Made by a program: the position numbers and the translations under genes
Notes under the pieces: model-generated
Database searches by the model: none
The model's input: the letters and a program-made list of their open reading frames with translations, nothing else
Told to the model about the DNA's origin: nothing
Part shown: one piece after another, positions 53,005-61,416 of the stretch
Position numbering within the stretch: the first letter of the stretch is position 1
How the letters are laid out: every line of letters begins with the position of its first letter
NCBI GenBank assembly: GCA_001563305.1
Contig: CP013703.1
Location: 1,289,773-1,353,772 of the forward strand
Direction: 5' to 3'
DNA: 64,000 bases
Origin: a methanogenic archaeon mixed culture ISO4-G1
GTDB taxonomy: Archaea > Thermoplasmatota > Thermoplasmata > Methanomassiliicoccales > Methanomethylophilaceae

Positions 53005-54084
53005 TCACCTGAGTTTGGTGAGTCCATCGAGGACCTTCTGGAGAGCCGCACGGTTCTCGGGGTGTGCCTCGAAGTATTCTGCGACGGGGGCCAGCGTCTT
53101 GGCCATTCCGTCGGTGACTCCGGTCTTGAGGTCGAAGGGCGACAGCTTTCCGCCGAAGTACGCCTCCTCCAGCTCCTCGTAGGAGTTGTAGGTGACGGGC
53201 CCGCCGTACTGCTCGGGGCGGTCCACGAACAGGCATCCGTTCCTGGGGATGATGATGTACTTGCACAGCATGAGGACGGGGTTGACCTCCTCGTTGCCCT
53301 CGGCATCCAGCTTGTCCATGGGGCAGTAGGCCTTCTTCATCTTCTTGGCGATGGTCTCCCTGTCGTCATGGATCGTGATGTTGCCCTCGGGCTTGCTCTT
53401 GGACATCTTGCTCTCGATGGGATCCATCCTGTTACCGCCCTTGAGTCCGGGGAGCAGCGGGGTGTGGAGCGCGACGGGCTTCTTCCAGCCGAGCTTGTCG
53501 GCCGCATCCCTGGCGAGCATGTGGGCCCTCCTCTGGTCGATACCGGCGTATGCGACGTCACAGTTGAGGAAGAATATGTCCGTGGCCTGAAGGATGGGAT
53601 AGAGCACCTTGGAGGCGTCGACCTCGGCCTCGTCCTCGGACCTTCCCATGATCGTCATGGCCCTCTTGACCCTGGACAGGGATGTGACCTTGGCGACCTT
53701 GATGACCTTCTCCCAGTACTCGATCTCCGAGCACAGGTCGCTGGCGTACTTGAACTCGACCTTGTCCTTGGGAACTCCGAGTGCGATGAAACAGTCCTGC
53801 ATGTATCTGGCACATGTCCTGATGTTCTCGATGTCGCCGCCGAGCTTATCGTTGATGTACGCATGCCAATCAGCCCAGAATATGGTGACCTTGAACCCTG
53901 CGTCGCAGAGGTCCCTGATCTTCTGAGCCACGAGCACCCAGCCCAGGTGGACGGTTCCGGACGGCTCGAATCCGATATATGCGGTCGGCTCCGGCTTCTC
54001 CGTGAGAAGGGCACGGAGTTCCTCTTCGGTAACGAGCTCTTCGGTATTCCTTGTGACCAAGGCCAGTCTCTGTTCGACATCCAT
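53005..54084 (-). CDS. tyrS: Tyrosyl-tRNA synthetase, archaeal type
   Basis: 359 residues from the ATG at 54084. It is a class I synthetase with YIGFEPSGTVHLGW (HIGH equivalent) and ESKMSKSKPEGNI (KMSKS). VLYPILQATDIFFLNCDVAY and YAGIDQRRAHMLARD are the tyrosine-binding regions. The TATA-like CTTAATATAAGG (about 54108-54119) is centred 30 nt before the ATG. The stop lies 3 bp from that of the DHH gene. Length and motifs are those of standard archaeal TyrRS. It is not a PylRS. Confidence 0.95.
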   Translation of the reverse strand: MDVEQRLALVTRNTEELVTEEELRALLTEKPEPTAYIGFEPSGTVHLGWVLVAQKIRDLCDAGFKVTIFWADWHAYINDKLGGDIENIRTCARYMQDCFIALGVPKDKVEFKYASDLCSEIEYWEKVIKVAKVTSLSRVKRAMTIMGRSEDEAEVDASKVLYPILQATDIFFLNCDVAYAGIDQRRAHMLARDAADKLGWKKPVALHTPLLPGLKGGNRMDPIESKMSKSKPEGNITIHDDRETIAKKMKKAYCPMDKLDAEGNEEVNPVLMLCKYIIIPRNGCLFVDRPEQYGGPVTYNSYEELEEAYFGGKLSPFDLKTGVTDGMAKTLAPVAEYFEAHPENRAALQKVLDGLTKLR

Positions 54085-54295
54085 TTTTATCGAATGTCGC
54101 AACGTCCCCCTTATATTAAGGGTTGGCGGGACACAGTGTGTCTCGGTGTCTGCATGGGATTCTGCCCGAACGATGACCGATTATGGATATTCTATTGATT
54201 ATTCAATTTGTTTTATTCATTTTTCTAACAACATCGGAGATGCAGCTTAACTGCAGTGATTTCCTTTATCTATTGATTCTCTAGAAACAAAGGGC

Positions 54296-55750
54296 ATGGA
54301 TCCAGTCTCCGTCTCGGTCATCGCACTGTTCCTGTTGCTCGGCTGTGCTCTCGGAACGATCACCGGACTCGTTCCGGGGATCCACGTGAACACCTTGGCG
54401 ACGATGATGTTTACATCGTATCCCGTCATGCGGGATGTCCTCGGCCCCCTCATCCAGGAGGATCTGGTCCCGATAGCGGTCTGCGGGGTCATCATGTCAG
54501 CATCCGTCGTCCATTCATTCATGGACTTCGTACCGTCCGTGTTCATAGGGGCACCGGATGCCGAGGATGCGCTGTCCGTCCTTCCCGGACATAAACTATT
54601 GCTCGAAGGGCACGGGATGACGGCGGTACGTGCTGCCGCGGTCGGCATCCTCATAGGGTGCTCCGCCGCCATAGTTATGGCCATACCGTTGCAGTACATC
54701 ATGCTGAACGGCGCGGCGGAGATCCTGAACGGAATGACATGGTACGTCCTGGTCGCGATAAGCGGATTGCTGATGATCAACGAGTACAGGAAAGGGACGC
54801 TCGTCCCGGGCATCACCGCCTTCATCCTGGCAGGTGTTCTGGGATATGCCGTGATGAACCTCCCCATTCCCTCCGGCGGGATACTCGGAGAAGGAACGCT
54901 GCTGATGCCCCTGCTCACCGGACTGTTCGGTCTGCCGGTCCTCCTGGAATCAGACGGCGGACATCGGTTCCCCGAGCAGACCGACGACGGGAAGGATCCC
55001 GTAGGACCTGTCCCCGGACTGAAAGGCGTGATAATGGGCACGGTGGCCGGGTGGTTCCCGGGGATAACATCCACGGTGGGTGCGACCGTCTCGTCCACGG
55101 TCATGCCAGACAGGAGCCCGGAGAGGTTCATCTCCACCGTTGCCTCCATAGGGACCGTGACCACGGTCCTATCATTGGTCACGCTCTCGGTTTCTGGCGG
55201 AGGAAGGTCGGGTACGGTCATCGTCATCGGACAGATCCTCGGGGAGTCCATCGGGGGATTCGCATCGGTGCCGTTCACCATGATGCTCCTTTCTGCGGCG
55301 GTGAGCTCGGTCATCGGTTATGTCCTGATGATCAAGGCGGGACGCGTGATGGCCGGAGCGATCACGGGAGTCGACCAGAAGAAGCTGGCACATATCGTCA
55401 TAATCTTCCTGCTGGCACTTACGTTCCTGACGACAGGCGTATGGGGATTGGCGATCTCCGCGATGGCATTGACGATAGGTTACATCCCGGTGAGGACCGG
55501 TTGCGGAAGGACGATGCTCTGCGGCTGTCTCATCCTGCCGTGCTTACTGCGATTCCCTCTTGGATTCCGCCTTGGACAGGAACTTCTGGGAATCGACGAT
55601 GAACCTCTCGTGCGTCCCCGAACCGATCTCCCCTGCGGAATCGTAGACCCTTACCGAGAACACCAGCCTGCGCCTGTCCACCTCGATAAGCTCCGTCTCG
55701 CACACGACGGTCATGCCGATCGGCGTGGGTGCGCTGTGGGCGATGTCTAG
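54296..55750 (+). CDS. TctA/DUF112-type permease with abnormal C-terminus
   Basis: The frame codes 484 residues to TAG at 55748-55750. About ten membrane segments and the DUF112 (COG1784, tripartite tricarboxylate-type permease) pattern are present, e.g. GTITGLVPGIHVNTLATMM at the N-terminus and GVIMGTVAGWFPGITSTVGA in the middle. Family similarity ends near residue 415 (GYIPVRTGCGRTMLCGCLIL). The last ~68 residues (from about 55544) are polar, have no family match and lie antisense to the thioesterase gene. The original stop seems to have been lost. This is the only gene in the window whose frame ends at TAG; reading through it would reach TGA six codons later (55766-55768). A TATA-like CTTTATCTA is centred 28 nt before the start. 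Confidence 0.75.
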   Translation: MDPVSVSVIALFLLLGCALGTITGLVPGIHVNTLATMMFTSYPVMRDVLGPLIQEDLVPIAVCGVIMSASVVHSFMDFVPSVFIGAPDAEDALSVLPGHKLLLEGHGMTAVRAAAVGILIGCSAAIVMAIPLQYIMLNGAAEILNGMTWYVLVAISGLLMINEYRKGTLVPGITAFILAGVLGYAVMNLPIPSGGILGEGTLLMPLLTGLFGLPVLLESDGGHRFPEQTDDGKDPVGPVPGLKGVIMGTVAGWFPGITSTVGATVSSTVMPDRSPERFISTVASIGTVTTVLSLVTLSVSGGGRSGTVIVIGQILGESIGGFASVPFTMMLLSAAVSSVIGYVLMIKAGRVMAGAITGVDQKKLAHIVIIFLLALTFLTTGVWGLAISAMALTIGYIPVRTGCGRTMLCGCLILPCLLRFPLGFRLGQELLGIDDEPLVRPRTDLPCGIVDPYREHQPAPVHLDKLRLAHDGHADRRGCAVGDV

Positions 55751-55993
55751 ATGGGTCCCCACGGTTGAAAAGCCCATGTCCAGATACGGGCCGACGCTCT
55801 CGGATGCGGTCTTCTCTATGAGAGCGATCATCGAAGGAGTGGCGAACACCGGGAGGTCCCCGCTCCCCACCGTCGAGGCCAGGTTCCCCTCGTCGACCGT
55901 GACGGACTGCGCCCCTTTGATACCTGTGCTGAGCATGCTCCGCAATACATCGGATGGATAATATTGGTTCCGTCGCAACTTCATATGGAACAT
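55544..55993 (-). CDS. Fluoroacetyl-CoA thioesterase (FlK)-like hotdog protein
   Basis: 149 residues (a start at 55984 is equally possible). FATPSMIALIEKTASESV, GFSTVGTHLDIAHSAPTPIG and the C-terminal GEIGSGTHERFIVD match the FlK family hotdog fold, in which Thr, Glu and His act in catalysis. The acyl-CoA substrate is unknown. It overlaps the 3' end of the permease frame by 207 bp on the opposite strand. It is divergent from the MFS gene. Confidence 0.85.
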   Translation of the reverse strand: MFHMKLRRNQYYPSDVLRSMLSTGIKGAQSVTVDEGNLASTVGSGDLPVFATPSMIALIEKTASESVGPYLDMGFSTVGTHLDIAHSAPTPIGMTVVCETELIEVDRRRLVFSVRVYDSAGEIGSGTHERFIVDSQKFLSKAESKRESQ

Positions 55994-56022
55994 TCATATA
56001 GATTCGGGACCTGGGTCTTTAC

Positions 56023-57432
56023 ATGAATATGTCGAGAGCAGAGTTGCTGGCATTGCTCGCCATGGCATTCGGCCTTCTTATGGACGGCCTGGATGCTAGC
56101 ATCGTCAACATCGCCCTGCCCTCGATCGCAGAATACTTCGGGACCGATACCAACGAGGTCGCGTGGGTCACCATAAGCTACTTCATGATGATCGCGGGCA
56201 TGATGCTCATCTTCGGAAGGATCGCGGATTCAGGTCACATCAGGAAGATCTACATCGCCGGGTTCGTCATCTTCGCGGCCACGTCCTTGGTGTGCGGACT
56301 GTCGCAGAACCTCATGACCCTGGTGGCGGCCAGATGCGCCCAGGGTGTGGGTGCGGCGATGCTCGCCGCGGTGGCCCCGATGATATGCGTCAAGTTCATA
56401 CCCGCCCGCAATCTGGGGGTCGCGATGGGAGTGTTCATGCTGGCAGGTTCCATCGGATTCGGCTGCGGACCCGCCGTGGGAGGGATCATCGTGGACCTCT
56501 CATCATGGCACTGGTGCTTCTTCATCAACGTCCCGATAGGGGTGCTGGGGGTGCTGATGGCGCTCCGCGGACTGCCCAAGGACCATGACATCTCCAAGGC
56601 CAGGCTCGACCTCAAGGGCAGCCTGCTCATAGCCACCTGCGTGATCAGCGCCGTATACATCCTGGAGATGTTCACCAGGGACGGTCAGGGACTCGTCTGC
56701 GCCGTTCTCGGAGCGGTCGTGTTCATAACGCTGGCACTGTTCGTTTACGTGGAGAAGAGGGTAGACCACCCCATGCTCAACGTTGGGATGTTCAGGGACT
56801 GGAGGCTCGGTGCTTCCCTGATGTGCTACATGCTCATCAACGTCGCCTACATGGGGATCTACTACATCCTCCCGTTCTACATGATCAAGGAGCTGGAGCT
56901 GGACTACGCCTTCTCCGGGATCGTCATACTGATTCCCAGCGTGGTCTGCGCACTGATATCGCTGCCTGCGGGCCGTTACTGCGACCTCCACGGCAGGAGG
57001 GGCACCGCCATAGCCTGTGCGGCGCTCATGATCGTGACATCCTTCGGATTCATGTGCTTGACACCGGAGCTGGGCTGGTGGCCGTTGGTCCCCGTGGGGA
57101 TCATGGGCGGTATCGTCTGGGGACTCTGCGGGCCTTCGGTGGCCAGCAGGATCATAGATCTGGCACCTTTGGAGGAGAAGGGCATGGCATCCACGCTCTC
57201 CAACCTCATGTACTATGCCGGAGGGAGCATAGGTACCGCGCTCTTCGCCACGCTCCTGACCTTCGGTGCTGGCAGCATCGGGATACCCATAGAGGACATA
57301 GCATCCGAGGCCTTCATGGACGGGTACGTGTTCACGATGGTCTGCGCCATATGCATCGCGGCGGTGGCCGTGGTCTGCGCATACGCCATCAAGGAGAATC
57401 GCACTCCCGCCGAAGAAAGCGGAGCTTTCTGA
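56023..57432 (+). CDS. MFS transporter, DHA2 (14-TM) drug exporter family
   Basis: 469 residues. MDGLDASIVNIALPSIAEYF (the DHA2 motif at the first helix), RIADSGHIRKIYIAG (motif A), GSIGFGCGPAVGG (motif C, antiporter) and about 14 membrane helices. The TATA-like TCATATAG is centred 25 nt before the ATG at 56023 (an ATG at 56029 is also in frame). It is likely a proton-linked multidrug exporter. Confidence 0.9.
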   Translation: MNMSRAELLALLAMAFGLLMDGLDASIVNIALPSIAEYFGTDTNEVAWVTISYFMMIAGMMLIFGRIADSGHIRKIYIAGFVIFAATSLVCGLSQNLMTLVAARCAQGVGAAMLAAVAPMICVKFIPARNLGVAMGVFMLAGSIGFGCGPAVGGIIVDLSSWHWCFFINVPIGVLGVLMALRGLPKDHDISKARLDLKGSLLIATCVISAVYILEMFTRDGQGLVCAVLGAVVFITLALFVYVEKRVDHPMLNVGMFRDWRLGASLMCYMLINVAYMGIYYILPFYMIKELELDYAFSGIVILIPSVVCALISLPAGRYCDLHGRRGTAIACAALMIVTSFGFMCLTPELGWWPLVPVGIMGGIVWGLCGPSVASRIIDLAPLEEKGMASTLSNLMYYAGGSIGTALFATLLTFGAGSIGIPIEDIASEAFMDGYVFTMVCAICIAAVAVVCAYAIKENRTPAEESGAF

Positions 57433-57480
57433 CCTACCTCGACGATGGGTTTACTTATTAAGAATGGGATACGGAGTCCC

Positions 57481-60400
57481 ATGGGATTGGAAGAGCAGCT
57501 CTACGACGAACTATACGACCTGAGGGAACGGCTCAGGGACGAGGGCAGGAACGCCACGGGGAGGATCCCCCCGGTCTGTTCCGACGAGGCCCTCAGGGAG
57601 ATGGCACAGCGCGTGCCCACCAAGATCGAGGACTTCATAGCTATCGTCGGCATAGGGCAGCGTTTCCTGGATGTCTACGGCGAGCGTTTCCTGGCCATCA
57701 CGAGGAAGTACGCCGTGTCCGCGGCCAAGGGTTCCGACCTGGCCAACGACACCGCCACCACGCTCAGGGAGCTAGAGAAGAAGCTCATCAACATCAGCAG
57801 GGCGAACCGCCTCCTGTACCAGGGGAAGATCTCGGCGAGGAACACGTTCGACCTCATGAAGATCCCCGACCTTGAACCGCTGGACCTCATATTCGGGAGG
57901 AAGAGGGTCCTGAGGCTCTGCGACATGGCGGAGAGCAAGGAGGACGAGAGGAACTACAAGCACCTCAACCAGGTCATCCGTGAGGTCAACAGGGAGATGA
58001 GGGAGAAGGGTCAGTACGACCTGTACATAGGATACCCGTTCGTCCAGGGGAAGATGCCCAACGACGACTTCGACATCCGTGCCCCACTGGCGCTGTTCCC
58101 GGTGACGCTGGAGAAGGATCCCCGCACGATCACGCTCACATACGACTCCTCCCGCGACGCCATGTACAACAACACGCTGATCCTGGCGTATATCAAGGCG
58201 ATGGGTCAGAACAGGCCCCTGCCCAACAACATCCTGGAGGACTTCGAGCCGGACACGTTCATCGACGACACGCTGGAATTCTTCCGCATCAACGGGATCG
58301 ACATAGGGTGCGAGCACACCAGTCCCGAGGAGTTCATCGACTACAAGACGGGCGAGTTCCCGGACTATCCCCCAGGACAGATGGAGCTCGTGCCCAACGT
58401 GGTCCTCGGCAAGTACCCCACATACTCCAGTTCGATCCAGAGGGACTTCGACATGATCCTCTCCGGAGGGGAGATCAACGGCATCCTCACCGACCTGGTG
58501 GAGAACCTGGACAAGACCGACTTCCTTTCGGACAAGCCCGACCCGCTCTCGCTGGAGGAGATCCAGGAGAAGGGCATGGAGGCATCGGAGAAGGACCTCA
58601 TCTACATCAATTCGCTCAACAGCGCCCAGGAGAACATCCTGACCGCCATCGCCAAGGACGACGAGATAGTCGTCCAGGGGCCTCCGGGGACTGGGAAGTC
58701 CCAGGTCATCACCGGACTGATAACGTCCGCCATCGTGAGGGGCAAGACCGTCCTCATGGTTTCGGAGAAGAAGACCGCTCTGGACGTGGTCTACTCGCGC
58801 CTGGGGAACCTGGCCAAGTACTGCCTGCTGATCGACGACGTCGGTAACAAGGACCTGTTCTACAGCCAGCTGGAACGCATGCTGTCCACCGGCGTCCCGA
58901 AGCGCGGTACCGACCTGGAGGAGATCTCGGAGAGCATCGACAACGACGTCGAGATGCTCACCAGGATCGCGGACACCATGTACACGCCCGGGGACTTCGG
59001 GATCGCTCCCTACAAGCTCTACGGCCTGGAGAAGGCCAACCTCTCGGACGAGAGGCAGTTCAGCGAGTACAAGGTCCTGAAGAGCAAGATCGACCCGCGC
59101 CTCATGACGCTGAAGTACGATGAGGTCTCCGACCTGCACAGGAACTACAGAAACGAAAGCCTGATGAAGAACTTCCACGACTACACCGAGCTGGCATCCG
59201 GCAACCCCTGGCTGACCCAGATGAGGACCGACCTCTCCGAGTACAACATCGGCGAGATGAAGGCGGACCTCATGGACCTTGAGATGCAGATGAAGGAGTT
59301 CAACTCCAAGGGGTTCATGGGAAGGCTGTTCTCCAAGGGCAAGGTCAACAGGGAGGCCACCCTTATGGCCTCCAAGTACTTCGACAACTACAACCAGCAC
59401 ACGCTCAACGTGCTCATGGACGACCCCCAGAAGATCGTGGAGGGTCTGGACGACTACGAGAGGTTCGCATCCCTCGGCACCGTCTACAGGAAGCTGTCCA
59501 AGGACGAGAGGCTGTACGGCGACGACATTCTGAGCGTCTCGGACAGCACCAAGATGAAGTTCTCGGACAGCAACGACAGGATCTACAACTGGATCCTGAA
59601 CGAGCACCTGATGAAGTTCGATGCGGAGCACAAGGACATAATGCAGCAGATCTGGGACTTCGACAGCATCATCCGCGACATGGACCGCAAGATGGACCAG
59701 AAGCGCAGGCTCTGCAAGGACAAGGTGGAGGAGATCCTCCAGGACAACCTCAGGTACATCTCCGAGTCCAAGAGGCGCGGGGACATCAACAGGATCATCG
59801 AATCCAAGAGGAAATGGAACCTTAACAAGTTCATCAACCGCTACGGCTACGAGCTGTTCAAAGGAGTCCGCATATGGCTGCTGACCCCGGAGGTGGTGTC
59901 TGAGATCCTCCCGCTGGAGATGGGTGTGTTCGACCTGCTGATCTTCGACGAGGCGTCCCAGATGTACGTCGAGAAGGGAATCCCGTCGATCTACCGTGCG
60001 AAGAAGGTCGTCGTAGCCGGCGACCACAAGCAGCTGAGGCCCTCCAGCCTCGGTGTGGGGAGGATAGAATGGGATTCTGACGAGGACGACCTGGACGACG
60101 ACGTCTCCGCCGCCCTGGAGGAGGAGTCCCTGCTGGACCTGGCCAGGGCCAGGTACGACTCCATCCTGCTGAACTTCCATTACAGGTCGAAGTACGAGGA
60201 GCTGATAGCGTTCTCCAACTACGCCTTCTACGGCGGAAGGCTGTACGTGTCGCCGAACGTCAAGGAGCCGGAGAGGCCCCCGATAGAGACGATCAGGGTG
60301 GACGGGCTCTGGGAGAACAAGTCCAACCGCGCGGAGGCGGACAAGGTCATCGAGCTCCTGAAGAACATATTCAACACCAGGAAACACGACGAGACCATCG

Positions 60401-61197
60401 GCATCATCACTTTCAACGCTTCCCAGAGGGACCTGATCAACGATATCCTGGACGACGAATGCACCAGGGACGGTTCCTTCGGGAAACTGGTCACCAACGA
60501 GATGAGGAGGTTCGACAACGGAGAGGATGTGGGACTGTTCATCAAGAACATCGAATCCGTCCAGGGTGACGAGCGCGACATCATCATCTTCTCGATAGGC
60601 TACGCCAAGAACGCCGAGGGCAAGCTGATGCAGAGGTTCGGCTGGCTCAACAACAAGGGCGGGGAGAACCGTCTGAACGTGGCCATCTCCCGTGCCAAGA
60701 AGAAGATCTACATCGTCTCCTCCTTCGAGCCGAAGGAGCTGGAGGTGGACGACAAGAAGAACGAGGGTCCGCGCGTGCTCAAGAAGTACCTGCAGTACGC
60801 GGACGCCATCAGCAGCGGCAACAGGGAGCTGGCCGATGCCATATTACACTCATTCGGAGACGAGCGCTGGGTCGAGAAGGAGGAATTCGACTCCGGCCGC
60901 ATCGCGGACAAGGTCTACAACGCACTCCTCAGGAAGGGATATTCCGTGGAGAGGAACGTGGGTATCGGAGGATACCAGATAGACATGGCCGTGAAGCAGA
61001 ACGATCGGTACATACTGGGAATCGAGTGCGACAACCGCCTGTACGAGATGTCCAAATCCACCAGGGAGAGGGACTACCACAGGCAGAAGTACCTCGAATC
61101 CAGGGGATGGAAGATCCACCGCGTGTGGACCCCAGGGTTCTGGAAGAACCCGGACAAGGAGATATCCGGTATAATCGACGCAATAGAGAGGGATTGA
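57481..61197 (+). CDS. HRDC-DUF4011-SF1 helicase-nuclease protein, Hhe-like
   Basis: 1238 residues from the ATG at 57481 (GGAG 6 nt upstream; a TATA-like TTATTAAG is centred about 25 nt before). The order is: an HRDC domain (about 27-77, REMAQRVPTKIEDFIAIVGI); a DUF4011-like segment (about 93-125, LEKKLINISRANRLLYQGK); Walker A VQGPPGTGKSQV (about 398-409); a long helical insert (about 480-800); Walker B FDEASQM (about 822); GDHKQLRPS; VQGDERDIIIF; and motif VI NRLNVAISRAKKK. The C-terminal Vsr/PD-(D/E)XK-type nuclease (about 1134-1230) contains GYQIDMAV, LGIECD and the RDYHRQKYLESRGWKIHRVW block. The single-gene antiphage system Hhe has the same DUF4011-helicase-Vsr order. It is immediately followed by copper genes, which are probably unrelated. 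Confidence 0.88.
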   Translation: MGLEEQLYDELYDLRERLRDEGRNATGRIPPVCSDEALREMAQRVPTKIEDFIAIVGIGQRFLDVYGERFLAITRKYAVSAAKGSDLANDTATTLRELEKKLINISRANRLLYQGKISARNTFDLMKIPDLEPLDLIFGRKRVLRLCDMAESKEDERNYKHLNQVIREVNREMREKGQYDLYIGYPFVQGKMPNDDFDIRAPLALFPVTLEKDPRTITLTYDSSRDAMYNNTLILAYIKAMGQNRPLPNNILEDFEPDTFIDDTLEFFRINGIDIGCEHTSPEEFIDYKTGEFPDYPPGQMELVPNVVLGKYPTYSSSIQRDFDMILSGGEINGILTDLVENLDKTDFLSDKPDPLSLEEIQEKGMEASEKDLIYINSLNSAQENILTAIAKDDEIVVQGPPGTGKSQVITGLITSAIVRGKTVLMVSEKKTALDVVYSRLGNLAKYCLLIDDVGNKDLFYSQLERMLSTGVPKRGTDLEEISESIDNDVEMLTRIADTMYTPGDFGIAPYKLYGLEKANLSDERQFSEYKVLKSKIDPRLMTLKYDEVSDLHRNYRNESLMKNFHDYTELASGNPWLTQMRTDLSEYNIGEMKADLMDLEMQMKEFNSKGFMGRLFSKGKVNREATLMASKYFDNYNQHTLNVLMDDPQKIVEGLDDYERFASLGTVYRKLSKDERLYGDDILSVSDSTKMKFSDSNDRIYNWILNEHLMKFDAEHKDIMQQIWDFDSIIRDMDRKMDQKRRLCKDKVEEILQDNLRYISESKRRGDINRIIESKRKWNLNKFINRYGYELFKGVRIWLLTPEVVSEILPLEMGVFDLLIFDEASQMYVEKGIPSIYRAKKVVVAGDHKQLRPSSLGVGRIEWDSDEDDLDDDVSAALEEESLLDLARARYDSILLNFHYRSKYEELIAFSNYAFYGGRLYVSPNVKEPERPPIETIRVDGLWENKSNRAEADKVIELLKNIFNTRKHDETIGIITFNASQRDLINDILDDECTRDGSFGKLVTNEMRRFDNGEDVGLFIKNIESVQGDERDIIIFSIGYAKNAEGKLMQRFGWLNNKGGENRLNVAISRAKKKIYIVSSFEPKELEVDDKKNEGPRVLKKYLQYADAISSGNRELADAILHSFGDERWVEKEEFDSGRIADKVYNALLRKGYSVERNVGIGGYQIDMAVKQNDRYILGIECDNRLYEMSKSTRERDYHRQKYLESRGWKIHRVWTPGFWKNPDKEISGIIDAIERD

Positions 61198-61416
61198 ATG
61201 AAGACCACATTGAAGATAGAAGGTATGATGTGCGAAGGCTGCGTGGCGAAGGTCTGCGAGGGACTCCAGGCCGTTGACAAGGTCATCGGCGTGAAGGTCG
61301 ACCTGAAGGCGGGCAAGGCAGTGGTCGAGCATGACGGCGCATCCGACCAGGCACTGATCTCCGCGGTAGTGGACGCGGGATTCAGGGCATCGGTGAAGCG
61401 CGGACTGTTCTCATGA
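61198..61416 (+). CDS. copZ: Heavy-metal-associated (HMA) chaperone, CopZ-like
   Basis: 72 residues of ferredoxin-like HMA fold. The metal motif [11 protein letters not shown] (CxxC) binds Cu+ for delivery to CopA. The start directly abuts the stop of the helicase gene, and it overlaps copA by 4 nt. Mercury or other soft metals are less likely given the copA pairing. Confidence 0.88.
   Translation: MKTTLKIEGMMCEGCVAKVCEGLQAVDKVIGVKVDLKAGKAVVEHDGASDQALISAVVDAGFRASVKRGLFS

Noticed and set aside
53005-54084. PylRS instead of TyrRS
   Set aside because: The HIGH and KMSKS class I signatures and the length are those of archaeal TyrRS. PylRS is a class II enzyme.
57772-60387. 871-codon open frame antisense to the helicase gene
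   Set aside because: Shadow of a high-GC gene on the opposite strand. Val/Leu/Asp-rich composition with no recognisable motif.
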